Positions 1-11,246 of a stretch of DNA of 64,000 bases are shown piece after piece. The notes below the pieces were generated by a model. It was not told where the DNA came from and did not search any database. It saw nothing but the letters and a program-made list of their open reading frames with translations. Origin of the DNA: Sesamum alatum (Eukaryota > Streptophyta > Magnoliopsida > Lamiales > Pedaliaceae); contig JACGWO010000007.1 in assembly GCA_034509735.1 (NCBI GenBank), forward strand, positions 25,696,046 to 25,760,045, given 5' to 3'. The first letter of the stretch is position 1; each line of letters starts with the position of its first letter. The position numbers were made by a program, and so were the translations under genes.

Positions 1-1940
1 ATCCAAACGTATGGATTCTCCAAAGGTGATCCACACCACACCGGAAGAAACACACGTTCTTCTTGCTAGAAAAGAACGGGTTTAGGAAGGAATCGTTTAA
101 GAGAAGAACACTATGAATTAGTGTTCTCTTAAACTTACTTTGTTCTTCTTCTTGACTCAAAATCAAGTGAAGAACACAAGTGTAAGAGAGGGAGGGAGCA
201 CGAAATTTTGAGAGAGAGGAGAGGATTTTTGTCTTCTCTTTTTCCTAGAAAAGATGAATAATGAATCACTTATGCTTGGTGTTGTATATTCTCATATATA
301 TACGTAATTAATGTGATTATTGAAATGTGTCTAGGTTCATCCAAGGATGTCTAGATTCATTCCAATCAATCACCATCAATTCTTCAATCAAGCCTACCAA
401 AATTTATGGTATGATCAAATCATACCAAAAGGGAAGAGCTTGATTGGAGTTGATTTGTCTCTTTCCAAAAGAGATAAGTCAACATACCACCTAGCATGAA
501 ACATGGCTGATTTTGCTTCCTCCAAGGGAGCGTGTCGGCCATGTTTAATTAAGGGAAGAAGTCCAACTTCTTCCTATTCCAAATTAGGAATTATTTCTCC
601 TCTCGGTATAATTTAACGGACCGGGTTTTATCGTAATCCAATTACGATGAATCCAACATTAAATCCAATTTAATGTCCATTTAGATTATTCTTGTTGATC
701 TTTTAATCCAATTAAAAGATCCACCGTCTCAACGTCTCAACTTTCCATATTTAATCGAAAATCCAATTTACCGATTAAATGAAAGCCCGATACAATATCG
801 GCCCGTCCATCCAATGGACTTTCCCTTAAGTAATCCAATTACTTATTTTATCCTTCGAGATTGACTCCAAGTCGATCTCTCAACCTCCTCGGTGATTTGT
901 GTGTGACCCTTTAGGTTCACCCTCAGCTAGACTTGGGCCCGTGTCCCACAAGGGCCCGTTACCATGGGTGGCCGTCTAGCAACGGTCCATGGCACTAGAG
1001 ACTAGGTGAATTGGCGTGAACATTTAGGCGCCGATTCTGTACGGGTACGATCCTTCCGTCTACCGTCTCCCGGCCTTAGTCTAGGGTATGGAATTGGGCG
1101 TCGGTTCCCATCCTTGACTAGGCATCTCTGCTTAATACTCGAGACCACGTATGCTTCATTGCATCGACACAGGAAACCATTCCCTGTTTGACCAACCACT
1201 GTGGCCACAGCTTCAAACAGCATGAACGTGTCTCCGAGTGCATAGGAGATACTTCTGTCACATACTGACAGGGGACGGATCCTCTTCTTCGAATCCACCG
1301 TCCTCGCTACACATTCTGACTGCACTGGACAATGCTTATAATGATCATCTTACAGAATGATCACCTCTCGCCAGATCCAAGATACAGTCGTCCTGTGCAC
1401 GTGACTGCCATGATTCCTCAAGTCTGAGGATTATTCCCGTACTATCGGAATCGGGGAATCCAATCATACCGACCAAGCCTCCAAGGCTTCCATATGATGA
1501 TCCCCGCGAGTCAGTCCAGTCGGCTCGACCCCAGTCGACCAACCCATCAAGATCGTGTAGGCGTCCCACGCCTGTCGCCGATGAAACACGACACTCATCT
1601 AATGAACACGACTCTTGACGCAAGTCTCAATAGGACTCTCGATGCCCTGTTCGAGGTCCTCGACTTGGAACATTTCAGACCCAACTCTTAATCAGTTTGT
1701 TTCATGACCACCATCCAATGCGTGGCCCAACTGCACGAGTTGTTATCTATGGTCTGTGGGCTTTGTTGCGATATAAGTTAAACACCATTTTAACAAATGT
1801 AAGATGAGCACAACAAAGAAGGTACCATTGGTGACGAATACTCATCTGATTCATCACATAATAATATTACATTCACATCAAGTTGTCGGATAGGTTACAA
1901 ATTGCCAAACCTATTGGCTTTCTGGTCACCTATTCCAACA
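1..1940 (-). mobile_element. Family B LTR, minus strand, cut by window edge
   Basis: Read on the minus strand this begins TGTTGGAATAGGTGACCAGAAAGCC at 1940 and matches the B LTRs at 15889, 21168 and 41664 over its whole visible length. About 300 bp of the LTR end lies beyond base 1. It abuts coding sequence of element A1 at 1941, inside the codons for the end of the Gag zinc knuckle, so a B element (or solo LTR) inserted there. Whether it is a solo LTR or one end of a full element cannot be seen. Small open frames here are not conserved among B LTR copies. Confidence 0.9.
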
Positions 1941-4900
1941 GAGAGAGTGCCCCAAACTCTTCTCGAACCACGGTATATATGTGATTGAGGTTAATATGGT
2001 CACTAGTTCTGCCTCTTGGGTATTAGATACCGGCTGTGGAGCTCACATTTGCAATGACTTGCAGGTGTTGAAAAGAAGCAGAAAACTGGGTAGCGGGGAC
2101 ATGATCCTGAAGCTTGGGAATGGCAAGGCCATCTCGGCAGAAGCAGTAGGATCCACCACTCTAGTGATTAGTGATAGTATTAGCATAGATTTAGAGCAAG
2201 TTTATTTTATACCCAGTATGATTAAAAACATCGTTTCCATTCCATTGTTGGACAATAGTGGTTATGAGTTTAGAATCAATAAAAATTGCTTTTATTTGAT
2301 GAGGTGTGGAATTGCTCATCTACTTGGTACATTGCATAACGGACTCTATATCTTGCAACAAACGAATTTCGTCCTCAATGCACAACACAAACGAAAATTA
2401 GATAATAACGGGAACGCACGTCTGTGGCACGCTAGGCTAGGTCACATATCCCAAGATAGGATGAAAAGGTTGGTAGACTCAAAGAACCTAGAGGTTGGGG
2501 ACTTGAGCGATCTACCAACTTGTGAGTCCTGTCTAAGAGAGAAAATGACCAAGAAGCCCTTTGTAGGACAAAGCAGGCTTGCCACAGGTCTGTTGGACTT
2601 GGTCCATACAGACATATGTGGACTACTAAGGACGCAGGCCCGAGGTGGGTTTTCCTACTTCATAACCTTTACCGATGATCATTCACGGTATGGTTATATT
2701 TACCTGGTGAGGTACAAGTCTGAAGCTCTTGAGAGGTTTAAAGAATTCAGACTTGAAGTGGAGAACCAAACCAACTGCAAAATTAAAATCCTTCAATCGG
2801 ACCGAGGCGGTCAATACCTTAGTACGGAGTTTCTAGATTCTCTAAAAGAACATGGTATAATATCAGAATGGACACCTCCAGGAACACCGCAGTTAAATGG
2901 TGTCTCTAAAAGGAGGAATCGAACCCTGTTGGACATGGTTCGATCCATGATGAGTTTTACCAAATTGCCCTTATCGTTTGGGGCTACGCACTAGAAACGG
3001 CGGCCAAATTGTTGAATTTAGCGCCTATTAGTACATTGACCCAAATGCCATATGAGTTATGGCACGGCAAGCCTGCATCCTACAACTACTTGAAAGTGTG
3101 GGGTAGCCCCGCATACGTCAAGAGGTTAGTGGGAGATAAGTTAGAATCTAGGTCTAGCTTATGCAGGTTCATTGGATACCCTAAAGAAACTGTGGGTTAT
3201 TACTTTTATGAACCCTTGGAACAAAAGGTCTTTGTTTCAAGAAACGCAGTATTCTTGGAGAAAGGCTTCCCGGAGGATATCCAACCTGATGAGCTGATCC
3301 TTGAGGAATCAAGTGATGGAATCCAGCCATCAGAGGAGGCCGCGGAACCCTCACTTAGAGGATTTAGGATAGACAGCCGAAGGGCTGACCAACCTCGAGA
3401 AGTCCAACATGCTAGGCATGAAGGACAGCCTCAGGAACAGCCAGTCCCGGTTTCTGAACCGCCGGCTCCGATACAGTCAGCGTCCACAGTCACCATTGAC
3501 GTTCCCGTTCTCCGTATGTCCTAGAGAGTCCAGACCTCCAGTGAGATATGGCTTTCTAGGTGCGATCGATCTTTTGGATAACGATCCTAAGACTTATGGA
3601 GAAGCGATGTCTGACATCATCTCCGGGAAATGGCTTGAGGCCATGAAAGCCGAAATGGACTCCATGAGCGAGAACCAAGTTTGGAGTCTTGTAGATCCAC
3701 CGAAAGGTGTTAAGCCAGTCGGCTGTAAGTGGGTCTACAAGCGCAAACTTGGCGTTGATAGAGAAGTCACAACCTTTAAGGCTAGGCTTGTAGCTAAGGG
3801 ATACACTCAACGACCCGGGGTCGATTTTGAGGATACCTACTCGCCAGTAGCCATGGCTAAGATCATTCGGATTCTGCTCGCCATAGCAGCATGGTATGAC
3901 TATGAGACATGGTAGATGGACGTGAAAACGGCCTTCCTCAACGGTTTCGTTGAAGAAGAGATCTATATGGATCAGCCGCAGGGTTTCACGGTCACTGGAG
4001 AAGAGCAGAAAGTCTGTCGTCTCCAGAAGTCCATCTATGGCCTCAAACAAGCCTCCCGAAGTTGGAACATTCGCTTTGATGAAGTAATACGGGGTTATGA
4101 CTTCATCAAAAATGAATCTGACCCTTGTGTATACAAAAAGGTCAGTGGGAGCTCAATAGTGTTCCTAGTGCTTTATGTGGATGACATTCTGCTCATTGGT
4201 AATGACGTTAGAATGTTAGGAAACACAAAAGCATGGTTGTCAACCCAGTTTTCCATGAAGGACTTGGCTGAAGCCTCCTACATCCTAGGCATCCAGATTG
4301 TCAGGGACAGATCTAAAAGGATGTTAGGACTCACCCAAAACTCGTATATGGAGAAAGTCCTAAAGAGATATCGAATGGACAACTCCAAACGAGGATTCCT
4401 TGCAATGAGGCATGGGATCAAGTTATCCAAGAAACAATCCCCACAGACTGATGAGGAACTTGAAAGGATGAAGGTCATCCCCTATGCTTCTGCCGTAGGT
4501 AGCATAGAATATGCGGTCCACTGCACTAGGCCTGACATTGCATACGCTTTGAGCGTGACAAGCAGATATCAGTCCTGCGCAGGAGAGGCACATTGGAATG
4601 CTGTTAAGGGCATCCTTAAGTACCTAAGGAGGACTAAGGACATGTTCCTAGTCTATGGCAATGGAGAACTAATTCTGGAAGGCTTTAACGACGCTAGCTT
4701 CTAGTCTGATGACGATGATGCCAAGTCTCAATCGGGGTATGTATTCAAACTCAATGGAGGAGTAGTAGCTTGGAAAAGTTCCAAGCAAGCAACCATTGCT
4801 GACTCCACCACAGAGGCTGAATACATAGCAGCTTCAGAAGCTGCTATGGAAGCGGTTTGGATGAGAAACTACATCCAAGAGTTGGGTGTGGTGCCTAGCA

Positions 4901-5160
4901 TCGCCGAGCCTGTTGTCATCTTCTGTGATAACAACGGTGCTATAGCGCAAGCAAAGGAACCGAGATCTCATCACCATTCCAAACACATTCTTAGACGCTA
5001 CCATCTTCTTAGAGAAATGGTAGGAAGAGGTGACGTCCGGATGGACCGAGTCAACTCGACAGACAACACAGCAGACCCGCTGACAAAGCCTATGTCGCAG
5101 AGCGCTCATACGCAACATCTTGAGAAGATGGGGATTAAGCATATGGGCAATTGGCTTTAA
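1941..5160 (+). pseudogene. A1 gag-pol remnant (zinc-knuckle end to RNase H)
   Basis: Starts in the last zinc-knuckle codons and continues through aspartic protease (VLDTGCGAH), integrase (WHARLGH, then CESC, the D-D-E core and a GTPQLNG block), reverse transcriptase with LYVDD, and RNase H ending in DPLTKPMSQ. In an intact copy this is one polyprotein, cut by its own protease and acting in cytoplasmic particles and then nuclear integration. Breaks seen: a one-base loss near 2978, a short deletion near 3516-3526, TGG-CAG turned to TGG-TAG at 3913-3915, and TTC-CAG to TTC-TAG at 4702-4704. An integrase glutamate-region change (SKRRNR for SERRNR) is also present. It cannot make a full polyprotein. 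Confidence 0.93.
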
Positions 5161-5165
5161 AGGTC

Positions 5166-5175
5166 AAGTGGGAGA
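5166..5175 (+). other. A1 polypurine tract
   Basis: AAGTGGGAGA lies immediately before the TG of the 3' LTR. It is the expected plus-strand primer and is identical in A2, A3, A4, B and C. Confidence 0.85.
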
Positions 5176-5176
5176 T

Positions 5177-7173
5177 TGTTAGAATAGGTGACCATGTAAG
5201 CCAATTTTGGCAGGAATATGTAACCTATGTCTAGACAAATTTTGGTATTTGATAAAAACATTTATGAATAAAGAAGTGAAAATTCATATGGCAATACTTT
5301 GTTTACATTCACTTATCTGCATTTACATTTCTGTTCACTACGCAAACAAAGCCCACGGACTGAGAAACGATTTCGGGGACTGGGACTACGCTTGGAGGTA
5401 GGTCCATGAAATCAGTCTTACCGAATCAGTCCGGAAATCTCCAAGTCAAGGAATCCCGAAAATGGGTACTGGGATTCCCTTTGAGACTTGCACTAAGCAT
5501 CTGCTGTCGTATTTCATTGACGGGTGACGAAGGTCGTCTAAGCAGTGTTAGTGGGTCAGCATGCTAGGAAGCAGCTGACTGAGGTGACTCGCGGGAACCG
5601 TCTTACGGAGGACCTTGAGTATAGTCAGCAAGGTATGACGTGTATTCCCGGTTCCAACGGTACAGGCCAAGTCCTTTGACTTGAGGAACTGCTGAGTTTA
5701 CCTGTGCATCAGGTCTGTATCTTAGATATGGTGAGAGATTTGCCAAAATACTCTTGAGTAGTCATAAGCCATGTCTAGTGCAGCTCGGGTGTACAGAGTG
5801 ACAGTAGTTTCCAAGAAAGGATCTGTCTCCTGTCAAAGGGTATTGACAGTTGAGTCTCATGTATGCTCTGTGTCTTGTCCCTGAAATCTGTGGCCACAGT
5901 AACTGAACAGAAGGGAAAGGTTTCCCTTGCGGCGTTTAGTAAGGACAGACCGACACTTAGGTCCAAAATGGGTACCCGCTTTTTCCGTGCCCTAGACTCT
6001 AAGTGATGAGACCGGAGACAGAAGGACAAGTGTACTGTTAGAACCTAAATGTTCATCCCCAATTATTTCACCTAGTCTCTAGTGCCATGGACCGTTGCTA
6101 GATGGCCACCCATGGTAACGGGCGGATTCTAGGAATCCGACCAAGTCTAGCTGAATGGTGAACCTAAAGAGTCACACACTATCCACACACACTTAGTATT
6201 TAATTTGGAATTAAATATTGGAGTAAAGGAATGATTAAATTAGATGTAATCGGGTCCTATATTTTCTTGGAGAAATTAATTTCTTCTATTTGATAAAGGG
6301 AATTAAATTAATAAATAGGATTTATTAAAGGGTTGATTTAATGGGCTTAGAATAAATATTAATATTTATTTATTATATTATATTTATTCTTTTAGCCTTT
6401 TGGAATATTTTAATGGGATTTAAATATTCCATTAAATTAAAATCAATGGTTGAGATGGAAAGGGAAGATGGAAGGCTAGGATTTGTTTGACTAGGTCAAA
6501 CACTAGTTTGACTAGGACTTTCACTAGGTCAAAATCCTAGTCAAATAAGATTTCTTAGAGTAGGAGTTTTAAGAGGATTAAACTCCTCCTCTATAAATAC
6601 CTCTAGCTTCCAACCTTTTGAAAGATGATGATTCTTGAAATCACACACACAACACACACTCGTCTCTCCCCTCCTCACCTCTCGTCTGCCCCCTCTCTCT
6701 CTACAAGAAAATTGTTTCTTGTTCTTTTGTTCTTGGAATATTAGAACTAAGGAAGATTAGTCCCGTTAATTTATAACGTGTGATTGATCTATCCTCTCAA
6801 AAAATACTTGTTCGTTGCTAGCACGACGTGCAAGATACGTGGGTGGAGCGTGTGTCACGATTTGGAGGGTCTCAAGAATGAGATCTCGGTGCAAAAATGG
6901 GGAACAACGCGTGTAGCCGTTGAAGACGAAAACGACAATGGGTAGGTCTCGTTTTATTTTTCGTCCCTCTTTAATTTTTTCAAACTCTATGGCCTCCATG
7001 ATTTCTTTACATGCTTTATAATCATGAGATACACCGAACGCCTGGGAACCTCAAGGGTACACCCCTTGAGCGTGTTCTTTTAAATTAAAAGCATGCTTCA
7101 TTTTTTTGTATGTTTATTTTTATCGCGCTTCCGCATTCGCGCAATTCCCGGGACGATCCACCGATTTCTTTCA
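5177..7173 (+). repeat. A1 3' LTR
   Basis: A complete A-type LTR of 1997 bp, from TGTTAGAATAGGTGACCATG to a TTTCTTTCA end. It holds the conserved U3 block with two CCATGG sites near 6080-6120, a cluster of TTGAC/GTCAA boxes near 6486-6542, a TATAAATA box at 6592-6599, then CA- and CT-rich leader sequence and a GGGTAGGT donor-like site. It is clearly diverged from the A2-A4 LTRs by many substitutions. Confidence 0.92.
6592..6599 (+). promoter_or_regulatory. TATA box of A1 LTR
   Basis: TATAAATA follows the TTGAC cluster and precedes CA/CT-rich sequence, at the same LTR position as the TATATAAA box in the other A copies. Confidence 0.7.
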
Positions 7174-7689
7174 CATAGCAATTGATTGAGTAGGAAAGGG
7201 TTTTCTACGTCGATCGATAGAGTAAACGCATCTCGGGTATGAAGCATAGTTGCCTAGTCAAGGATGGGAACCGACCCCCAATTCCATACCCTAGACTAAG
7301 GCCGGGAGACGGTCGACAATAGGACTGTACCCGTATGAAATCGATGCCTAAATGTTCACACCACATATTCACCTAGTCTCTAGTGCCATGGACCGTTGCT
7401 AGATGACCATCCATGGTGACGGACTACTTTGGTTATGAAATAACAAGAAGTAGGTCCAAGTCTAGCTGAAAGGTGAACTTAAAGAGTCACACCCGCTACA
7501 CCAAATGAAAGGGAATGAATTTGGAATTAATTCCGGGAGAAGGTTTAATTTAATGAGATTAAATTATGCCTCTTGGAGATTCAAACCTCGATGGATTATT
7601 TGAAATAATCGGGCTTAAGTTCATAAATTAGATTTATGGATTTTATAATGCATGGGCTTCCCTTTTAATTAGATTAAAATGGAGAATTA

Positions 7690-7868
7690 ATTAATGGGCT
7701 TGGTATATTAAATATGATTTAATATAAAGTCCATGGAACTATTTAATTTAGAATTAAATAAGTCCATTCCATTAATTAATTAATGAGCTTGGTATATTAA
7801 ATAGGATTTAATATAAAGTCTATGGGACTATTTAATTTAGAATTAAATAGACCCATTCCATAAAGCCC
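7690..7868 (+). repeat. 88-bp tandem duplication in C LTR
   Basis: Two AT-rich copies containing TGGTATATTAAAT start at 7701 and 7790. The same pair is in the 3' LTR at 15579 and 15666, so the duplication predates insertion of this element. Confidence 0.8.
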
Positions 7869-8034
7869 ATCAAAATGGATGGATAAGATTTGATCTAGAG
7901 ATTGATGAGATGAAGGGCCATGATTAATTTGACTTAATCAAAGCCTAGTTTGACTAGGATTTGACTAGGTCAAAATTCTTGTCAAGTATGCCTCTTTACA
8001 AGAGGTTGAGTAGGAATAGGAAAAAAGGTTTTTC

Positions 8035-8042
8035 TATAAATA
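8035..8042 (+). promoter_or_regulatory. TATA box of C LTR
   Basis: TATAAATA occurs just upstream of CA-rich and CT-rich transcript-start-like sequence; the 3' LTR has TATAAGTA at the equivalent place near 20154. Confidence 0.65.
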
Positions 8043-8598
8043 CTCCAAAACACACACATACACCTACTAATCTCTACAACTCTCATCTCAAAATGCTCTC
8101 TCAATTCGTCCACCCTCTCTCATACTCTCCAAGATTTCTACTTTGTTCTTCTTGATTTATTCAAGCTAGAACGTAAGAGACGTCAATTACGTTAATTGAT
8201 AGCGCATATCGATGTCTCTTCTCCCCAAATAATTTCTTGCTAGCACAAGGGTTCTTTGCTTTCTGTTGTAGTGAGTGAGATGATTTAGAGGGTCTCTCTT
8301 TTGAGATCTTGGTACAAAACAGAGAACAATATATGTAGTCGAACGAAGACAAAACTACAACCGGGTAGGTTCTTTAATTATGATTTTTGGTTCAAATTCT
8401 ATGGCCTCAATGTTATGTTTTATTGAACATGAGATACACCGAACGCCCGGGAGAATCAAGGGCACACCCCTTGATCCGGTTATATATGTTATGCATGCTT
8501 TAAATTCCATTTAATTATACTTTGTAATTTTATTATGCTATCTTTTGCGCTTCCGCTATTCGCGTTCATCTCCCGGGCCGATACACTAAACGTTTCAA

Positions 8599-8610
8599 TG
8601 GTATCAGAGC
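8599..8610 (+). other. C primer-binding site (tRNA-iMet)
   Basis: TGGTATCAGAGC starts one base after the LTR end. It matches the 3' end of plant initiator-Met tRNA and marks the start of minus-strand DNA synthesis. Confidence 0.9.
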
Positions 8611-8844
8611 CCGATTCGGTGTATAGGCCTAGAGTTCTATGTGCTATGTGCGTTTAAGCATGATCAACGTGTTTTAATTTACGTTTGAAGCATGTTTAGC
8701 GTAGATCTTTGATTGGCGTTTAATTTTACATGGGATTTTGGATCTGGGATTTCTTGAATATGTATGTACATGTCTTGGGTTGAATTTATTTTGTGGTTCA
8801 AAAAATAGCATGAAAAGTAAAAAAAGAGAAAAATACTGCGAACC

Positions 8845-9090
8845 GGCAGACCGAGAGCACGTGCAGGCAGGGGCCAGCGCGCGCCCGGCCAGCGTGCGCT
8901 GTGCCGGCTGTGCACGCGGTCGCGCACGCAGGCATGGGCGCCCGGCGCGCACGGCAGGTGAGGCCGTCTCTGCTGGACGCGTGCGCTGTGTCGGACGTGC
9001 ACACGGTCGCGCAAGCAGGCATGGGCGCCCGCGTGCGCACGGCAGGCGAGGCCGTCTCTGCTGGACGCGCGCGCCTGGCCGGTCAGCTGT
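8845..9090 (+). repeat. GC-rich block with 87-bp tandem repeat
   Basis: Two copies of an 87-bp unit begin TGCGCTGTG at 8895 and 8982 and end CTGCTGGACGCG. The block is rich in GCGCGC and contrasts with the AT-rich flanks. It occupies the same leader position as the larger GC arrays of family A. Confidence 0.8.
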
Positions 9091-10474
9091 GCCATTTTCC
9101 ATTTTCTCTCCCGTTTTTGGCTCGTTTATCAAAACTATTTTCACTGAATTATTTTTTATGATATTATCTGCTTTTTTCTAAATCCGTTGACTTAGAATAT
9201 TTATTTTTGAGATTTGGAATTTCCTAAAATAAATGTTGCTTTGTTGATGAGGAAAAGATTTCCTAACAAGATTTAATCCTTGCAATGGTTGCACCAATGA
9301 TCAAAATTCAAGTGTGAAATTTCGCATTAATTTCTACGTTTTATGATGTTGGACATCATGGTTATTTTATGGCTTCAACATGAGTAGATCTTGACATGTA
9401 TTAATATTGCACAAATGTTGGATTTTGGGATTCTTGAATATATCAACATATTCTTGAATTGATGGTTTTTTGTGTTTAAGAAAATTAATTGCAAGAAAAC
9501 AATTAAACATGAAAAACGATGACGGCCAGCAGGGAGGCTCCATAGCAGGCAGCAGGCGTGCGCCTACGCGCGCGCGGCGAGGGCCCGTGCTCACAGGCGT
9601 GCGCACTGCACCTGCGTGCAAGTTGCAGCGCAGCAGCTGTGCGAGGACGACACTTATCTTGTGTAGGTTGCGCGCCTGGCCAGCGGTGCTGGACCGTTTT
9701 TTGATTTTTGGTTATTTTCGTGTGTTTTCTGAAAATCTGATTTTTCTATATGATTTTGGGAATTTTTCTGAACTAATTAACTTGTGGCATTTTGATTTTG
9801 GTTGAAATTTGTTATTTCATAGAATTAATACTTCCTTGTTAATTATGGAAAAGGATTTCCCAACAAACATCATTGTGCATAGGTTACACCATTATCCAAA
9901 GTTTGGTGTGAATATTTTACATGTAATGTCTGTATTTATTTTATAGTATGGGATATCATGGATGTTTGAATAGCATGTTTTACGTGAGATATGTATTTGT
10001 GCTATTTGGGTTAATTGGATTGACGAAGGATGATCACAAAGCCCCTAGACCGCATGTATGGTTTATTTATATTCATTTTTTGGGTTGTGGCCTGTGTGCC
10101 TCTTTGCATCTTTATCCTCTCTCTCTCTCTCTCTTCTAGTTTCCTTGGAATAATAAGGCTTTCTCTCTCCCTCCTAATGTACTCCCCCCAACTGTTGATT
10201 GGGGTTTCTTATTTTATGATGTAATGACAGTAGAATTAGTGGTGAGGTTTTATTGTTTTAAATAAATGCTGCAAGAGAAGAAACGCCCAAGGTGTTGGAG
10301 GCCCATGGAGGAAGCCATGAGGTGGCCCACGGAGGATCCATGGAGAAGAAGCCCGGTGTAAGGCCCACAATGGAGAGCCCAAGAAGATGAAGATGACTTA
10401 CAAGGCCCATTGCATGTAATGGGTTATTAAAGTCTTGTAATAGCATAGAGCCTACCCTTAGATTGACCATAGAT

Positions 10475-11020
10475 CCACTGCGGGCTCAGTGGGTCGCATA
10501 GGTTTGGACTTGTGATCATCCTACAGGGGCGTGCTAGGTTTTATTTTGCATGCGATGTGTTTAATATGCTTATGAGTGTTCCATATGGTTATGTATGTTT
10601 ACATTCATGCTTAGAATATTTCTGCTGTAATGCATGCAAAACACTTAATATGTGATGAGGTCTCGTTCTATCAAAACTCTCACTTGATTGAACCAAGTTG
10701 AATATAGACCCTTAATAAATGGACTAGGACTCTAGGAGTCTGTCCAAGCCTTCCATCCATGGCAAAGTGAGGAAGCTAGTTTCATTCGATAGCGTGGTCT
10801 CACGAGTCGTGGCACGACTATCGTACTTAAAAGAAGTTGCAATTTGTCATGAACGAGGAGTACACTGCTGTTACCTATCTCACGAGTCGTGGGGGTAGCA
10901 GTGAGTCTATGAAACGGTTGATTGGGTCGGGTCTAACGCCCGAATAACGTGATTCACTTGGAGTCTTCGGGATCACGTAAAAGGGTGAGGCAGTTATCTT
11001 GGGAATCTCGTGGAACGAGA
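10475..11020 (+). promoter_or_regulatory. Conserved leader stem-loops, C copy
   Basis: Pairings seen: CCACTG/CAGTGG (10475/10487); ACTTG/CAAGT (10682/10694); GGAC-GACTC/GAGTC-GTCC around TAG (10721-10745); outer stem CATGGCAAAGTG (10758) with CAATTTGTCATG (10840); inner CGATAGCGTG (10787) with CACGACTATCG (10813), one bulge; second-loop stem starting CACTGCT (10863) with GGTAGCAGTG (10894); ACGTGAT/ATCACGT (10947/10972); TCTCGT/ACGAGA (11006-11020). The same helices form with different bases in A and B, which supports an RNA structure kept by selection. Role inferred: packaging, dimerisation or translation control. Confidence 0.75.
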
Positions 11021-11246
11021 ATGGTATGGAATACTTTCCACAAGTTGTTTCCCATGCGAATCTTAAAAGTGGGGTATGGGAGAGATTGTTGTGGATCCCG
11101 AGCCACTAGAAAAGCATTTCCTGAAAACAACATTTGAGAGTGACGTGTTTTCGTAGAAATAGTGGGAGAGGTTAAGGACTAAAGATCGAGACTTAACCTA
11201 AATATTACTTCATTCTGCTTATTATTTTCTGCTTTATATATTATGA

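Larger units (their letters stand above)
1941..7173 (+). mobile_element. Copia element A1, 5' part missing
   Basis: Family A element holding protease to RNase H and a full 3' LTR. Its 5' LTR, leader and most of gag are off the window, separated by the B insertion ending at 1940. The 3' end is followed by CATAG, which is a run inside the C LTR (compare 15072), so A1 inserted into the 5' LTR of the C element. The matching left target copy is out of view. It is older than A2 to A4: its reading frame has at least two frameshifts and two nonsense codons. Confidence 0.92.
7174..8597 (+). repeat. C 5' LTR, right-hand part
   Basis: Aligns with the C 3' LTR from CATAGCAATTGATTGAG (15072) to the TTTCA end. 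The first 700 bp or so lie beyond A1. It includes the U3 block shared by the three families (7368-7492), an 88-bp tandem duplication, TTGACT/GTCAA boxes near 7940-7985, a TATAAATA box and a GGGTAGGT donor-like site at 8363-8370. Confidence 0.9.
8611..11246 (+). other. C leader between PBS and gag
   Basis: About 2.6 kb without a credible gene. It holds GC-rich blocks (8845-9090 and 9525-9690) in otherwise AT-rich sequence, a polypyrimidine run ending CTTCTAG at 10133-10139 that resembles a splice acceptor, and the conserved stem-loop region (10475-11020). Small open frames across the GC-rich blocks run on both strands and are compositional artefacts. Confidence 0.75.

Noticed and set aside
10082..10139. 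CT microsatellite as a simple sequence repeat of interest
   Set aside because: The run is short and sits where A copies also have a pyrimidine tract ending CTAG; treated as a possible splice acceptor instead.
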